Of a stretch of 64,000 bases of DNA, positions 41,179 through 50,724 are shown piece by piece; the first letter of the stretch is position 1, and the number at the start of each line of letters is the position of its first letter. A program made the translations under genes and the position numbers. The notes below the pieces were generated by a model that ran no database searches, had not been told where the DNA came from, and saw only the letters and a program-made list of their open reading frames with translations. The DNA is from Bryobacteraceae bacterium (lineage in GTDB: Bacteria > Acidobacteriota > Terriglobia > Bryobacterales > Bryobacteraceae), in NCBI GenBank assembly GCA_026129905.1, contig JAHCHE010000017.1, forward strand, positions 124,001 through 188,000, written 5' to 3'.

Positions 41179-42542
41179 GGCTCGCCTTCGTATGGCTCGC
41201 CTTCGGCGCGGCGCTGGCGGCGCAGACGGAGATAACGGTCCGTGTGCAGAACCGCACGCTGAAAATGCCGCTCGAAGAGTACGTCGCGGGAGTACTCGCC
41301 GGCGAAGTGAACATCTTCCGTTCCGAGGAGGCGCTGAAGGCGGCCGCCGTGGTGGCGCGCACCTACGCCCTCCGCTTCCGGGGCCGGCACAAAGCGGAAG
41401 GCTTCGACTTCTGCGAAACAACGCGCTGCCAGGATCTGCGGCTGGACGCCGTTAATGCGCGGGTTACAAGAGCCGCCGAGGAGACCGAAGGCGAGTTGCT
41501 CTGGTATCAAGGGGCGCTCGTGGCGGCCTTCTACCACCGCCACTGCGGCGGACGGACCGAGGCCGCGAGCGAACTCTGGCCCGACATGGCCGCCCCATAC
41601 CTGCGGGTCCAGTCCGACACCTACTGCATCGCGCGCGGCCGCGACGAGTGGAGCGCCTCGATCTCCGCGCGGGATCTGCAACAGGCTTTGTCGCTCGATT
41701 GGCCCGTGGGATCGGTGGAGGTTCGCAGCCGGACCCATTCCGGCCGCGTGCGGCGCCTGCGCATCGACGGGCAGGACCTGACGGCGGACGCGTTGCACAT
41801 CGCGGTTGGCCGCGCCCTCGGCTGGCATTTGCTGAAAAGCGCGTCCTACGAGGTGTTCTCCCGGAGCGACAAGTTCTTGTTTCAGGGCTACGGCAGCGGC
41901 CACGGCGTCGGCCTCTGCCAGGCCGGCGCCGAGCAGCGGGGCGAGGATGGGCAGAACTACGCGCAGATTCTTTCTTTCTACTATCCGGGCACGGTGATCG
42001 GCATCAACGCCCGCGGTTTCCGCTGGCGTCTGCTTGGCGGCGAGCGCGTGGATGTCTTCAGCACGCGCGAAGCCGAGGAACGGGAACTGGTGGCCATTGC
42101 CGATCGAATGCTCGCGGAAGCCGAACGGCGCGCCGGATTCCGCTATGCCGGCCGCCCGAGATTACGCGTCTATCCAACTGTCGCCGCCTTCCGCGATGCC
42201 ACGGGTGAACCAGGGCAAGTCGCGGGTTCCACCGTGGGTTCCACCATTCGTCTGCAGCCCTCGCCGGCGCTCCGGTCGCTCGGAACGCTGGAATCCACCG
42301 TCCTGCACGAGATGCTGCACGTCGTGCTGGAATCGCGTGCGCATCCATCATTGCCGGAGTGGTTCAGGGAAGGGTTGACGCTGTACCTCGCCGAACCCGG
42401 CGGAAGCGCCGCCTCCAACGCGTACCGCCAATGGCGATCGCGCGTGGCGTCGCTGGTGTCCCGCCACGGCCGCGATACTGTTCTGCGCTGGCTAGGCGCG
42501 GGACTCCCGCCCGGCGTGACCGATGATAGCGGCCAGCGTTAG
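41175..42542 (+). CDS. SpoIID-domain protein fused to a gluzincin-like metallopeptidase
   Basis: The 455-residue product has a signal peptide (cleavage near ALAAQT). A SpoIID domain spans about 20-280, with the catalytic Glu in VAGVLAGEV (Glu44), HCGGRTEAASE, and GYGSGHGVGLCQAGAE. From about 290 a second domain carries HEMLH (378-382) and WFREGLTLYLAE with a third-ligand Glu, the pattern of MA-clan peptidases. SpoIID is a lytic transglycosylase on denuded glycan. The fusion suggests an enzyme that cuts both glycan and peptide or protein. It ends overlapping a convergent gene by 51 bases. Confidence 0.85.
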   Translation: MRLAFVWLAFGAALAAQTEITVRVQNRTLKMPLEEYVAGVLAGEVNIFRSEEALKAAAVVARTYALRFRGRHKAEGFDFCETTRCQDLRLDAVNARVTRAAEETEGELLWYQGALVAAFYHRHCGGRTEAASELWPDMAAPYLRVQSDTYCIARGRDEWSASISARDLQQALSLDWPVGSVEVRSRTHSGRVRRLRIDGQDLTADALHIAVGRALGWHLLKSASYEVFSRSDKFLFQGYGSGHGVGLCQAGAEQRGEDGQNYAQILSFYYPGTVIGINARGFRWRLLGGERVDVFSTREAEERELVAIADRMLAEAERRAGFRYAGRPRLRVYPTVAAFRDATGEPGQVAGSTVGSTIRLQPSPALRSLGTLESTVLHEMLHVVLESRAHPSLPEWFREGLTLYLAEPGGSAASNAYRQWRSRVASLVSRHGRDTVLRWLGAGLPPGVTDDSGQR

Positions 42543-43148
42543 CCAGGCCAGCGCCGCCAGCGCCGCGGCGATCGTGAACCGGACGACAATGCTTGCGCTT
42601 TGCGCCGTCAGCCCCGTGACCTCGGGAATCCACGTCAGCAGGAGTTTGGGAGCAACGACGCCCATCACGATCGCGACGGCGCCGGCGATCCAATAGCCGC
42701 TCCGGCTGAGCACGCGGCGGGCGCTTCCGGCGGGCAAAAGGCCGCCGGCCGCCTCACTCGCCAGCGGGAGCAGGAGCAAGGCAACCAGCGGTCCGGCCAG
42801 CCAGAGGGGCACGCGCGACTTCGAAGCGAGCCACGCAGTCCCATAGGCGACCGCGCCCAGCAGCACCGCCCACGGCAGAAAGCGCGGCAGCCTGCGCAGC
42901 GCCACCATCGCGTACGAAGCCCCCGGCTGCTGGAACGCCGCGAGGGTTGCTCCGTATAGCCACACGATGCCGAACGCAAGGCCAAGGAGGATGAGCGCCG
43001 ACCCGGTCAGCGCAAGCGCCGACCGTTCTGGAATGGAAAGCCAGGCGTAGAACAACAGGAGCGCCGCGGCGTTGCCCGCCAGCAGAACCGCGATCAGGAT
43101 CGGCCTCCGAAGCACGGCCGCCAGCGCGTTGCGAAGCGTCGTCAACAT
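42492..43148 (-). CDS. Small polytopic membrane protein of the A2M cassette
   Basis: From the ATG at 43148, which shares one base with the alpha-2-macroglobulin stop, the product has 218 residues and about six hydrophobic segments (for example AVLLAGNAAALLLFYAWL, LILLGLAFGIVWLYGATL). I do not recognise the family. It may be a partner of the macroglobulin in the inner membrane. Its last 51 bases overlap the end of the SpoIID gene on the other strand. Confidence 0.65.
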   Translation of the reverse strand: MLTTLRNALAAVLRRPILIAVLLAGNAAALLLFYAWLSIPERSALALTGSALILLGLAFGIVWLYGATLAAFQQPGASYAMVALRRLPRFLPWAVLLGAVAYGTAWLASKSRVPLWLAGPLVALLLLPLASEAAGGLLPAGSARRVLSRSGYWIAGAVAIVMGVVAPKLLLTWIPEVTGLTAQSASIVVRFTIAAALAALAWLTLAAIIGHAGRESRA

Positions 43149-46100
43149 CAGCGCACCTCCACGGATTTGCTTTCCGACGTGGCAATGAACTCGGGCTGGT
43201 ACATCGGCGAGACGCGCGCCGGACTGACGCGGTACTGCCCCGGATTCACCACCTTCAACAGGTACACGTACGGCGCGGAATCGTACGGCGGGTAGTTTTG
43301 GAAGAACGCGGCCCGGTCGTCGTGAAACTCGCGTCGCGCCGACCAGAAGGTCCACCAATCGGGCTTCTCGGTCAGATCGTACAGATCGTCGCGGGCGATC
43401 AACTCCGTGCCGGCGGGGATCGGATCCTCGATCAGCAGATAGCGCCAGGATCCGCTATCCACAGTCAGCCGTACCGCGACCACATCCCCTGGCGCCAGCG
43501 GTCCGCTCAACGGGTCGAGGCGGTGGACGATCTTGTCCCCCGTCGTTTGTGGCGCCAGCTTGAAGTATTCGCGCTTGACGGCGAGCGCCTTATCCCCGGC
43601 TTGCGAGAATGAGTCGCGGCTGGTGTAGTAATCCGAGCGCGCGGACCAGTACAGGCGGCCTTCGCCGTTCTTCGCGATCTCGATACGGTTGACGCCGCTC
43701 TCAAGTTGCGCCGCGTCGAGCTGCACAGCGACCGGCGTGGCCAGCAGAGCATCGGCCGGCGCGAACCGACGGTTCAGCGCTTCCTTCCCGTTCACCTTCA
43801 CGGTGACGCCGAAGTTCGGGCTCAACTCCTGGCTGGCTTTAAGATAGTCGATGAGGCCGTAGATGACAAAGGCGGTCTGCTTGGTTGAGGACCAGTAGGA
43901 CCCGCGGTCGCGGTTAAGCACCAGCCACATGGCTGCGCTCTCCCGCAGCGCACTCTCCGGCCGCACCGCGCTGAGCAACTTCAGCGCGTACGCGGTGGCT
44001 TCGTGAGAAGCCGGCTCCTCGATGTCGAGGAGACTGTCGCGCGCGGCCTCCCAGTAGGCGCCGCCCTGGTCCTTCTTTACCGCCGCTTCCAGTTGTGCCG
44101 CCGCTTCTACCGCCCGCTCGTCTGACGCCGCGTTGAGGGCCAATCCGAGCAGCGCCAGGCCGTAAGAAGTCAGCGCCGCCCGTTGATTCCACAACCTGTC
44201 CAGCAGAGCGCCATCCGGCGCGCCGTTGACCGAGAGCGCGTATGCGACATACGCTTGAAGGTCCGTCCGCTCGTTGGGACGCCCCGATGTCTGCCCTCGC
44301 AGCCAGTCGACGCTCCGCTCCCGCACGCCGGGCTGCACGGCGTATCCCGCATCCTCGGCCTGCTTCAAACCGGTGACGACATAGGCCGTCATGAACACGT
44401 CGCTGTCGTCGGACTGCCACCAACCCCAGCCGCCATCTTCATGTTGGAAAGAGTACAGCCGCGTAAGTCCGGCCCGTACCTTCCTTGCGAGCGCCGCCTG
44501 GTCGATGCCAGTCTTCAGGTTCAGATCCTTGGCCGCCTGCGCGACAATCACATTCGGCAGGAAACTCGACATCGTCTGCTCGGTGCAGCCGTACGGGAAC
44601 GAGGTGAGGAAGTCCAGCGCCCCGAGAATCGTCCCTGCCACCGAGGGCGTGACGGAGATCTCGATCTTCGTGGAATGGGCGATGGTTTCCGGCGGGAACG
44701 ACAGTTCCGCCTGCGCCTGCTGCGCCGGCTCGGTCAGTGCTCCCGTGTGCGATTGGGAGAGCTTGACGCCGTATGGAATCACCGGGATCCTCAACTCGAG
44801 TGCGTCGGACTCCTCGTCCGTGAGCGCTTTCCCCAACAGAACCACTTCTTCCTCTCCGGGAAGCGCACGCACGCGGTAATCCACCTTCGCGCCGGCCCGG
44901 CTGGCGATCGCAACATCGGTGGTAGTCCCTTCCAAAACTTCCAGCCCCTTTGCTTCCAGCGAAATCCGCACCTGCTTGTCCACCTTCAGGTAGTTGTGGA
45001 CCAGGGCGGAGAGCGTCACCTCGTCGCCTTCGGTGAAGAAGCGCGGCACGGCGAGGCGAAGGATGAGGTTCTTGCGGACTATCGTGTGATCCTTCGCCAC
45101 GCCCACCTTGGTGTCCTTTGTCACGCCGCGCGCGGTGGCCCGCCACGTAGTGAGCGCGTCCGGGTACGTCACCCGGGCGGTCGCGCGGCCACCGGCGTCC
45201 GTTCGGACATCCGCCAGCCAGAGAATCGTGTCGGGGAACGCCTTGCGGACCTGCGGCTGCACCAGATCGCCCGGCTTGAGCTGCGCGCGAGCTTTCCGCT
45301 TGCCCGCTTGCGCCAGTTGCATGCGCCGCCGTCCGGCTTCGCCATAAAAGTTGTAGCTTAACGAGGAGGTGAACGCCACCCGGTTGTACGTCTGGCCGTA
45401 GAAGAACGGCAGAATCTCCGGCATGTTCTCTTTGCGGACCGAATAGATGGCCTCGTCCACCACCCCGAGGCTGAATTCCGCCGACACCGGCTGTCCGCTG
45501 GAGTCCCGCGCCAAAAGGGAATAGCTGCCGGTCTCACCCGGCTTGTATTCGTCCTTGGAAGACGTGAGTTCCACTTGAAGCTGCCGGTCGACCGGCGGGA
45601 CCTTGAGGCTCTTCCCTCCCTGGTAAATCTGGTCGTCCCGCACGAAGGTGGCGGTCACGAAGAAATTGGGCGCGTACTCGGCCTGGACCGGGATCTCCAC
45701 CGTCACCGTCGGCGTCTTGGCCTCGATGAACCGGCTGTCCCGGATCCCGCGCCCTTCCGCGGTCACCCAGAGGTTCGCCTCGGGCGCGCCGGTCACGATG
45801 AGCACCTTCGCTACCTCGCCCGGCTTGTACGATCTCTTGTCCGGAACCAGCGTCAGCCGCTGATTGCTCGACGAGTACCAGCCGCCGTAACTGGAGACCC
45901 ACATGTACGCCGCGTCGCGAATGCGGCGTCCCCCTTCGATAGCGGCCGAAACCTCCGCGATCAGCGAGCCGCGGTCGGGTATCGTCGCTTCAATCGAGGC
46001 GTTGCCGGTCTGGTCCGTCCGGCCCTCCGCGGTGTGGAGGACCGCGCCTGGCTCGCCCTGGTAGCGATACTCGCGCAGTACCACCTTGAACGCGATATCG

Positions 46101-47761
46101 GGGACGGGCTGCCCTTCGTAGTCCCGCGTTTCAATGCGGAACCGCGCTTTGTCGCCGGCCTGGTAGATGTACTTGTCGCCCTGAATGTCGATCCGGAACG
46201 GTCCTACAGTGGCCACAACGCCACCCGTTCCGGAGACCTCGCGATTGCTAGCGTCCGAAACGCGCGCCTCGATCCAGTATTGAAGGTCATGCTCGTCCGG
46301 CTCGTTCGGGATCCGCACGGTGACCTTTCCGCCCGCGTTCAGTTCCGCATTCTCCTGGAGAACCTGTTCGGCGCCGTAATCCGCCTCCTCCTCCTCCGGG
46401 CTCGCGTCTTCGTCGTCGGAGCCATAGCTCCAGTAGCGCGATTTGTAAACGAGGTAGGTGACCTTGCCGTTCGCGACAGGCTCGCCATAGAAATAGCGGG
46501 CTTCGATCTCCGCCTCGATCGGCTCGCCTTGCGCCAGCCGGCGCTTCGAAGGACGAACCGCCACGGCGAACTCCGGCTTGCGGTACTCCTCGACGTTGAA
46601 GCCGCCGTACGCGCTGGACTCGCCGGCGTGGATTTCGATGCCGTAGTAGCCGAGCGCGGCGTCGGCCGCGATGGTGAAATCCGCGTTCACCGTGCCGAAC
46701 GGCGAGACGGGCAGCGTCTTGCTGAACGCCACCCGGCCGTCGGGCGCCTGCACCTGCGCCTGCACTTCCTTGTGGGCGGGCAGGTTATAGAAGGTTTCTC
46801 CTTGCGCCCGCAGGATGGCTCGCAGATGCACCTCGTGACCGGGCCGGTACACCGGCCGGTCCGTGTACACGTAGCCGACCGTGTTTCGGTCCGGGTTGGT
46901 CGAGAGAAACCAGGAGTAAACGGTGGCCACGGCGAAGTCGTCGTCCCGCCTCGCCATCAGCAACACGTTCTCCGGCTTTACATCGTCGATCGTGAACCGC
47001 GCCAGTCCGGAGGCGTCGGTGGCCACGCGAGCCCGCTCTTTCTGGTCGATCTGGAGAACTACCGGGCAGTCCGCAACCGGCGCGCCCGTCTTGCGATCGA
47101 GCAGACGCGCGAGGATGATGCCGGGCGCGCCTTTGGCGATCAGAGCGAGATCCGTCACCGACGCAATGGCGTACGCGTTCAACGAGCCGGAAGTAGCCTC
47201 GACCAGGTACAGGCCGCGCTCGCGCACGTCCACCGGTATGCTCTGCGCTTGCCACCGTCTGCCGCTCCCGACGTTTTGTTCCCACACCGCCACCACCTGC
47301 TGCGGGTTCAACAGCGGCACGGCCGCGTACTTGCTCGCCGGAGCCGCCTGGGGCGCGACCGGCTTCTGCTCCCGCGCCGCCATCCAGTCGCGGATGGTGG
47401 CCCTCGAGTCGCCGGTATATTGGCCGCGGACAAAGTCCCGGAGTTCGTACTTCAGGCCGAGCTTCCAGGCGCGGAACCGCTCGAGCGGGGTCAGTTCGCG
47501 CGCCTTTCTGGGCGCCTGCCCGCCGAAACGATGCGGATCGTCCAACTGGCGGAAGAACTCGATCGGGTCGCGCACCTTGTACGCCCGGAACTGGAGCTGC
47601 GCGACGCCCTCGGCCCAAAGCTGGACCGACGGCTTGTCCCCCGGCCGGTACGACCGGTTGCTGCTGAGGGAGAAATACGCGCGGCCTTCGTCTTCCTGGG
47701 CGACGGAGGGCAGGCTCAGGGCCAGCGCGAGAGCGGCGAGCGGCGCGGAGTGAATTCGCAT
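43148..47761 (-). CDS. yfaS: Bacterial alpha-2-macroglobulin with thioester motif
   Basis: The 1537-residue product has a signal peptide (cleavage near PSVAQE) and several MG-type beta domains: the MG2 region VYTDRPVYRPGHEVHLRAILR, and a later RSYKPGEVAKVLIV. A bait region follows, and the thioester site is GCTEQ (about residue 1058) inside SFPYGCTEQTMSSF, with the terpenoid-like domain behind it. Such proteins trap periplasmic proteases and defend the envelope. The length fits the type-II (YfaS) kind. The DUF1175 gene upstream is its usual companion in that lineage. Confidence 0.93.
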   Translation of the reverse strand: MRIHSAPLAALALALSLPSVAQEDEGRAYFSLSSNRSYRPGDKPSVQLWAEGVAQLQFRAYKVRDPIEFFRQLDDPHRFGGQAPRKARELTPLERFRAWKLGLKYELRDFVRGQYTGDSRATIRDWMAAREQKPVAPQAAPASKYAAVPLLNPQQVVAVWEQNVGSGRRWQAQSIPVDVRERGLYLVEATSGSLNAYAIASVTDLALIAKGAPGIILARLLDRKTGAPVADCPVVLQIDQKERARVATDASGLARFTIDDVKPENVLLMARRDDDFAVATVYSWFLSTNPDRNTVGYVYTDRPVYRPGHEVHLRAILRAQGETFYNLPAHKEVQAQVQAPDGRVAFSKTLPVSPFGTVNADFTIAADAALGYYGIEIHAGESSAYGGFNVEEYRKPEFAVAVRPSKRRLAQGEPIEAEIEARYFYGEPVANGKVTYLVYKSRYWSYGSDDEDASPEEEEADYGAEQVLQENAELNAGGKVTVRIPNEPDEHDLQYWIEARVSDASNREVSGTGGVVATVGPFRIDIQGDKYIYQAGDKARFRIETRDYEGQPVPDIAFKVVLREYRYQGEPGAVLHTAEGRTDQTGNASIEATIPDRGSLIAEVSAAIEGGRRIRDAAYMWVSSYGGWYSSSNQRLTLVPDKRSYKPGEVAKVLIVTGAPEANLWVTAEGRGIRDSRFIEAKTPTVTVEIPVQAEYAPNFFVTATFVRDDQIYQGGKSLKVPPVDRQLQVELTSSKDEYKPGETGSYSLLARDSSGQPVSAEFSLGVVDEAIYSVRKENMPEILPFFYGQTYNRVAFTSSLSYNFYGEAGRRRMQLAQAGKRKARAQLKPGDLVQPQVRKAFPDTILWLADVRTDAGGRATARVTYPDALTTWRATARGVTKDTKVGVAKDHTIVRKNLILRLAVPRFFTEGDEVTLSALVHNYLKVDKQVRISLEAKGLEVLEGTTTDVAIASRAGAKVDYRVRALPGEEEVVLLGKALTDEESDALELRIPVIPYGVKLSQSHTGALTEPAQQAQAELSFPPETIAHSTKIEISVTPSVAGTILGALDFLTSFPYGCTEQTMSSFLPNVIVAQAAKDLNLKTGIDQAALARKVRAGLTRLYSFQHEDGGWGWWQSDDSDVFMTAYVVTGLKQAEDAGYAVQPGVRERSVDWLRGQTSGRPNERTDLQAYVAYALSVNGAPDGALLDRLWNQRAALTSYGLALLGLALNAASDERAVEAAAQLEAAVKKDQGGAYWEAARDSLLDIEEPASHEATAYALKLLSAVRPESALRESAAMWLVLNRDRGSYWSSTKQTAFVIYGLIDYLKASQELSPNFGVTVKVNGKEALNRRFAPADALLATPVAVQLDAAQLESGVNRIEIAKNGEGRLYWSARSDYYTSRDSFSQAGDKALAVKREYFKLAPQTTGDKIVHRLDPLSGPLAPGDVVAVRLTVDSGSWRYLLIEDPIPAGTELIARDDLYDLTEKPDWWTFWSARREFHDDRAAFFQNYPPYDSAPYVYLLKVVNPGQYRVSPARVSPMYQPEFIATSESKSVEVR

Positions 47762-47765
47762 GGAT

Positions 47766-48554
47766 TTACGACATATCTCTCAGAATATTCCACCGATAAA
47801 CGCCAAGGAAATTACCATTTCCTAAAAGCGGTCTCCACCTCGGCTGGGGATGATGGCGTAGTTCCGTCACCGAAGGGCGCCGGATTTCGCCGGGCTCGTC
47901 GCCGTCGGGTCCGGTGTGATAGACGATCCAGTTCTCCGGCCCCCCTTCCACGCGGCTCGGACCGAGATAGATCATGGCGTGAAAGGGGAGCTGCTGGTTC
48001 AGTTGTTCGAAGAACAGCAGGTCGCCCGGCTGGGCGCGATCGAGGTCGCGGCCCACGAAATGCGTGTTCCAGCGCTTGAGCGATTGGGCGTCGGCGAACT
48101 GGGCGAACGCGCCGTCGGACAAGTCGGCCGGACGGAACGCGCCGGGCCGGACGCGAAACAGCGCGCCGCCAAGCGGCGTGAACGGATACCGGTACTTGGC
48201 CACCGCGGGCGTGGCCGGAACGCCGGCTAGCCGGAGACCGGCGGCCCACTCGCCGGTGTGTTCCCGCAGCGCCTCCCGGTACGCGAAGCGGATCAGCGCG
48301 GCGCAGTCGACGATCTCCTTCTGCGCGGCCTCCGGCGGCTGAAAATATTGAGCTTCGGCAAGGAAGGTGAACCAGGCGACAAAGGCCGCCCGGTCCGCCT
48401 GGTCGTCCAGCCGCAGGAAGTCCGGCGTACCGTCCCGGGCGAAGTCGGACATCCCGGCGCCGGCTTCGGAGACGGCTGCGGCGGGCGTTGGCCGGGACGC
48501 CGGGGGCGCCGCCTTTTGCTCGCCGCCGCAGGAGACGAGGCACAGCGACACCAC
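47766..48554 (-). CDS. yfaT: DUF1175 (YfaT-like) lipoprotein
   Basis: The product has 262 residues and starts at GTG 48554. A short leader with lipobox LVSC marks a lipoprotein. The domain has the NlpC/P60-like pair [16 protein letters not shown] (Cys) and [14 protein letters not shown] (His). DUF1175 proteins are encoded next to type-II bacterial macroglobulins, and here the macroglobulin starts 4 bases after its stop. It could process the peptide or act on peptidoglycan. A TATAAT (complement of 48613-48618) lies upstream. Confidence 0.85.
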   Translation of the reverse strand: MVSLCLVSCGGEQKAAPPASRPTPAAAVSEAGAGMSDFARDGTPDFLRLDDQADRAAFVAWFTFLAEAQYFQPPEAAQKEIVDCAALIRFAYREALREHTGEWAAGLRLAGVPATPAVAKYRYPFTPLGGALFRVRPGAFRPADLSDGAFAQFADAQSLKRWNTHFVGRDLDRAQPGDLLFFEQLNQQLPFHAMIYLGPSRVEGGPENWIVYHTGPDGDEPGEIRRPSVTELRHHPQPRWRPLLGNGNFLGVYRWNILRDMS

Positions 48555-48612
48555 GAGCGTGCATTCAAAAGACTGAGCCCAAGTGGCGATGCCGGACAGA
48601 ACCTTCGGCGAA

Positions 48613-48618
48613 ATTATA
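48613..48618 (-). promoter_or_regulatory. Putative -10 for the DUF1175-macroglobulin operon
   Basis: The minus strand reads TATAAT about 58 bases upstream of the DUF1175 GTG. No good -35 box stands at the proper distance, so it is only a candidate. Confidence 0.4.
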
Positions 48619-48703
48619 GCGTGACGGGGGTCCGCCGCGCGCGGCCCCCAGTAATGGAACGAAGTAGTGGAACGAATGGACGCCGGTTCTCCATTCCGGA
48701 GTC

Positions 48704-49699
48704 TCAGCCCGCGTTCGCCGCGCTGTGGTCGTTAGTGGGAGACTCGCCGGCCGCGGAAGAGGATTCGGCCAGGACCTCCCGAATCAGCCGCTTCAGTTCC
48801 TCGCGCGAGAGCCCTCCGACGACGGCTGCGTCCTGGTTTGAAGCGAAACTCAGCGTGCGCTGCGGGAAGGGAATCTCGATCCCCTCCTGGTCGAAGGCTT
48901 TCTTGAACCGGCGGTTGAGTTCGCGTCCGACCGACCATTGCTGGATCGGGCGCGTCTTGATGCGGGCCTTGATAACCACCGCCGAATCGGCGAACTTGTC
49001 CAGCCCGAGAACGTCCAGCGGTTCCACAATCGCCGCCGACCACTGTGGTTCCTGGCGCATCTGCTCGGCCACTTCGCGAATCACGCGGACCACATGGTCG
49101 GTGTCTTCCTTGTAGGAGACGCCGAGATCGAACACGTAATAGGAAAACTCCCTCGTCAGGTTGGACAAGGTCTGGATGGCGCCATTGGGGAAAACGTGCA
49201 CCGCCCCGTCCTGGCTCCGAAGCACCGTGGTCCGCAGGTTGATTTCCTCCACCAGGCCGCCCGTCCCATTGATCAGCACGACGTCGTTCACGCGAATCTG
49301 GTTCTCCACCAGCATGAACGCCCCGCTGATCACGTCGCGTACCAGGCTCTGCGCGCCGAACCCCACCGCGATGCCGACGATCCCCGCGCCGGCGATCAAC
49401 GGGCCGATATCGAAGCCGACCTCGCGCAACGCCATGGCGATGGCGACGGCCCATATCAGGACCGCGATGGCCTTGCGCATGCTTTCGCCGACCGTGGCGG
49501 CGCGCTTTTGCAGTTCCAGCGCGCGGCCGGCGGAGTGATCCTCGACGAACCGCAGCACCTGGGACCGGGCATGAAACAGCAGCCGCGAAATGAACCGGCT
49601 GAGGCCGAACGCCAGCGCGAGCAACAGCACTACGCGCCCGAACCGGACGCCGTACGGCAGCAGGAACTCGAGATTCGGCATGGTCCAGTCAGAAGGCAT
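48704..49699 (-). CDS. Mechanosensitive channel, MscS family
   Basis: From the ATG at 49699 the product has 331 residues. The frame is open to 49987 but the upstream part shows no similarity. Three membrane segments precede the pore-lining helix [23 protein letters not shown]. The beta domain ([21 protein letters not shown]) and the C-terminal cytoplasmic vestibule follow, with [14 protein letters not shown]. It opens under membrane tension to relieve hypo-osmotic shock. Confidence 0.93.
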   Translation of the reverse strand: MPSDWTMPNLEFLLPYGVRFGRVVLLLALAFGLSRFISRLLFHARSQVLRFVEDHSAGRALELQKRAATVGESMRKAIAVLIWAVAIAMALREVGFDIGPLIAGAGIVGIAVGFGAQSLVRDVISGAFMLVENQIRVNDVVLINGTGGLVEEINLRTTVLRSQDGAVHVFPNGAIQTLSNLTREFSYYVFDLGVSYKEDTDHVVRVIREVAEQMRQEPQWSAAIVEPLDVLGLDKFADSAVVIKARIKTRPIQQWSVGRELNRRFKKAFDQEGIEIPFPQRTLSFASNQDAAVVGGLSREELKRLIREVLAESSSAAGESPTNDHSAANAG

Positions 49700-49887
49700 G
49701 TCTACCAGTATCTCGGAGGAGGGAGGCCGGCGGGCTTGTTGCGGCGTCCACCATAGGCCCCGCAGTCCCGCAGCCCTGCACGTATTCGTTCTGAGCCAAC
49801 GAACAAGCGCCGCCGCCGCTTTCAATTGGTCCTTTGCTGCGCATTTTGGAGGAGATCGCGCGGCAAGTGGTCCGGCGGCGTGCACGA

Positions 49888-49918
49888 TTGACGTATGCAC
49901 ACTCGGTACGTACACTTG
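49888..49918 (+). promoter_or_regulatory. Promoter and direct repeat upstream of brnT
   Basis: TTGACG (49888-49893) and TACACT (49911-49916) are 17 bases apart. The last base of the -10 lies 6 bases before the GTG. Two adjacent 13-base half repeats (49893-49905 and 49906-49918, sharing 10 of 13 bases) cover the spacer and -10 and may be the BrnA operator. Confidence 0.5.
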
Positions 49919-49922
49919 AATT

Positions 49923-50201
49923 GTGGCTTTCGAATGGGATGATTCGAGCAAAGCCGGGCTCAACTTCCGCAAGCACGGCGTCCGCATGCCCGAAGCAATC
50001 CCGGTTTTCGATGATCCCTATGCCATCACGATCACGGATGATGAATCCGATCCCGGTGAGCGGCGATTCGTCACTCTTGGCATCGGGGCGGTGGGCCGAT
50101 TGCTCGTTGTTGCGTACACGTGGCGAGGCGAGAACATTCGCATCATCTCAGCGCGGCCTGCCGAAGCCCATGAGCGTGAGCAGTACGAGGCAGAACGATG
50201 A
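49923..50201 (+). CDS. brnT: BrnT-family ribonuclease toxin
   Basis: The 92-residue product has FEWDDSSKAGLNFRKHGV, then FDDPYAITITDD, ERRFVTLGIG and VVAYTWRGENIRIISAR, the full BrnT pattern with its active-site His, Arg and Glu. The toxin cleaves RNA and is neutralised by BrnA, whose gene overlaps it as ATGA. The start is GTG, with no ribosome site, and the message is probably leaderless. Confidence 0.93.
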   Translation: MAFEWDDSSKAGLNFRKHGVRMPEAIPVFDDPYAITITDDESDPGERRFVTLGIGAVGRLLVVAYTWRGENIRIISARPAEAHEREQYEAER

Positions 50202-50467
50202 AGGACCGATACGATTTCAGCAAAGGCAAGCGAGGCCGGGTTGTTCAGCCCGAGCCTGAGCCCGAAGGCAAGGTCCGCATTACCATCCGGCTTGACCAAG
50301 ACATTGTGGACCGGTTTCTTCAACTGGCGGAGGCATCGGGCGGTGGGACCGGATACCAGACGCTCATCAACGCCGCGTTACGAGAATACCTTGACGGCAA
50401 AGCGCCACGGTTCGAAGAAACGCTGCGTCGGATCATTCGTGAAGAGTTGAATTCGAACGCAGCTTGA
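50198..50467 (+). CDS. brnA: BrnA-family antitoxin
   Basis: The 89-residue product has a disordered N-terminal toxin-binding segment and a ribbon-helix-helix domain (KVRITIRLDQDIVDRFLQLAE) followed by GYQTLINAALREYL. It should bind BrnT and repress the brnTA promoter. It starts in an ATGA overlap with brnT. The order toxin-antitoxin is normal for this family. Confidence 0.9.
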   Translation: MKDRYDFSKGKRGRVVQPEPEPEGKVRITIRLDQDIVDRFLQLAEASGGGTGYQTLINAALREYLDGKAPRFEETLRRIIREELNSNAA

Positions 50468-50511
50468 CAAGCGCTGCCGCGCCCCCCGATGGGTTCAAAG
50501 GGCAGAATCGT

Positions 50512-50586
<75 letters not shown>

Positions 50587-50608
50587 TGAAGGCTGGTCTC
50601 TACTTCCA

Positions 50609-50638
50609 GAAATACCGCACCCGGGAGGGTGAAATCAA
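50609..50638 (-). promoter_or_regulatory. Possible promoter of tRNA-Cys
   Basis: On the minus strand TTGATT (complement of 50633-50638) and TATTTC (complement of 50609-50614) stand 18 bases apart, about 22 bases ahead of the tRNA 5' end. Spacing is right but both boxes are imperfect. Confidence 0.35.
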
Positions 50639-50724
50639 CGGCCGCGCCGAAAGCTTCTCCCGCGCCCGAGCGGTAGGGCCTCTCCGCCGCCGATATGCGA
50701 AACTCGGCTAGGAGGCGACCGGAC

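Noticed and set aside
45575-48079. An 834-codon open frame on the plus strand
   Set aside because: It is the antisense shadow of the macroglobulin and DUF1175 genes and shows no domain pattern.
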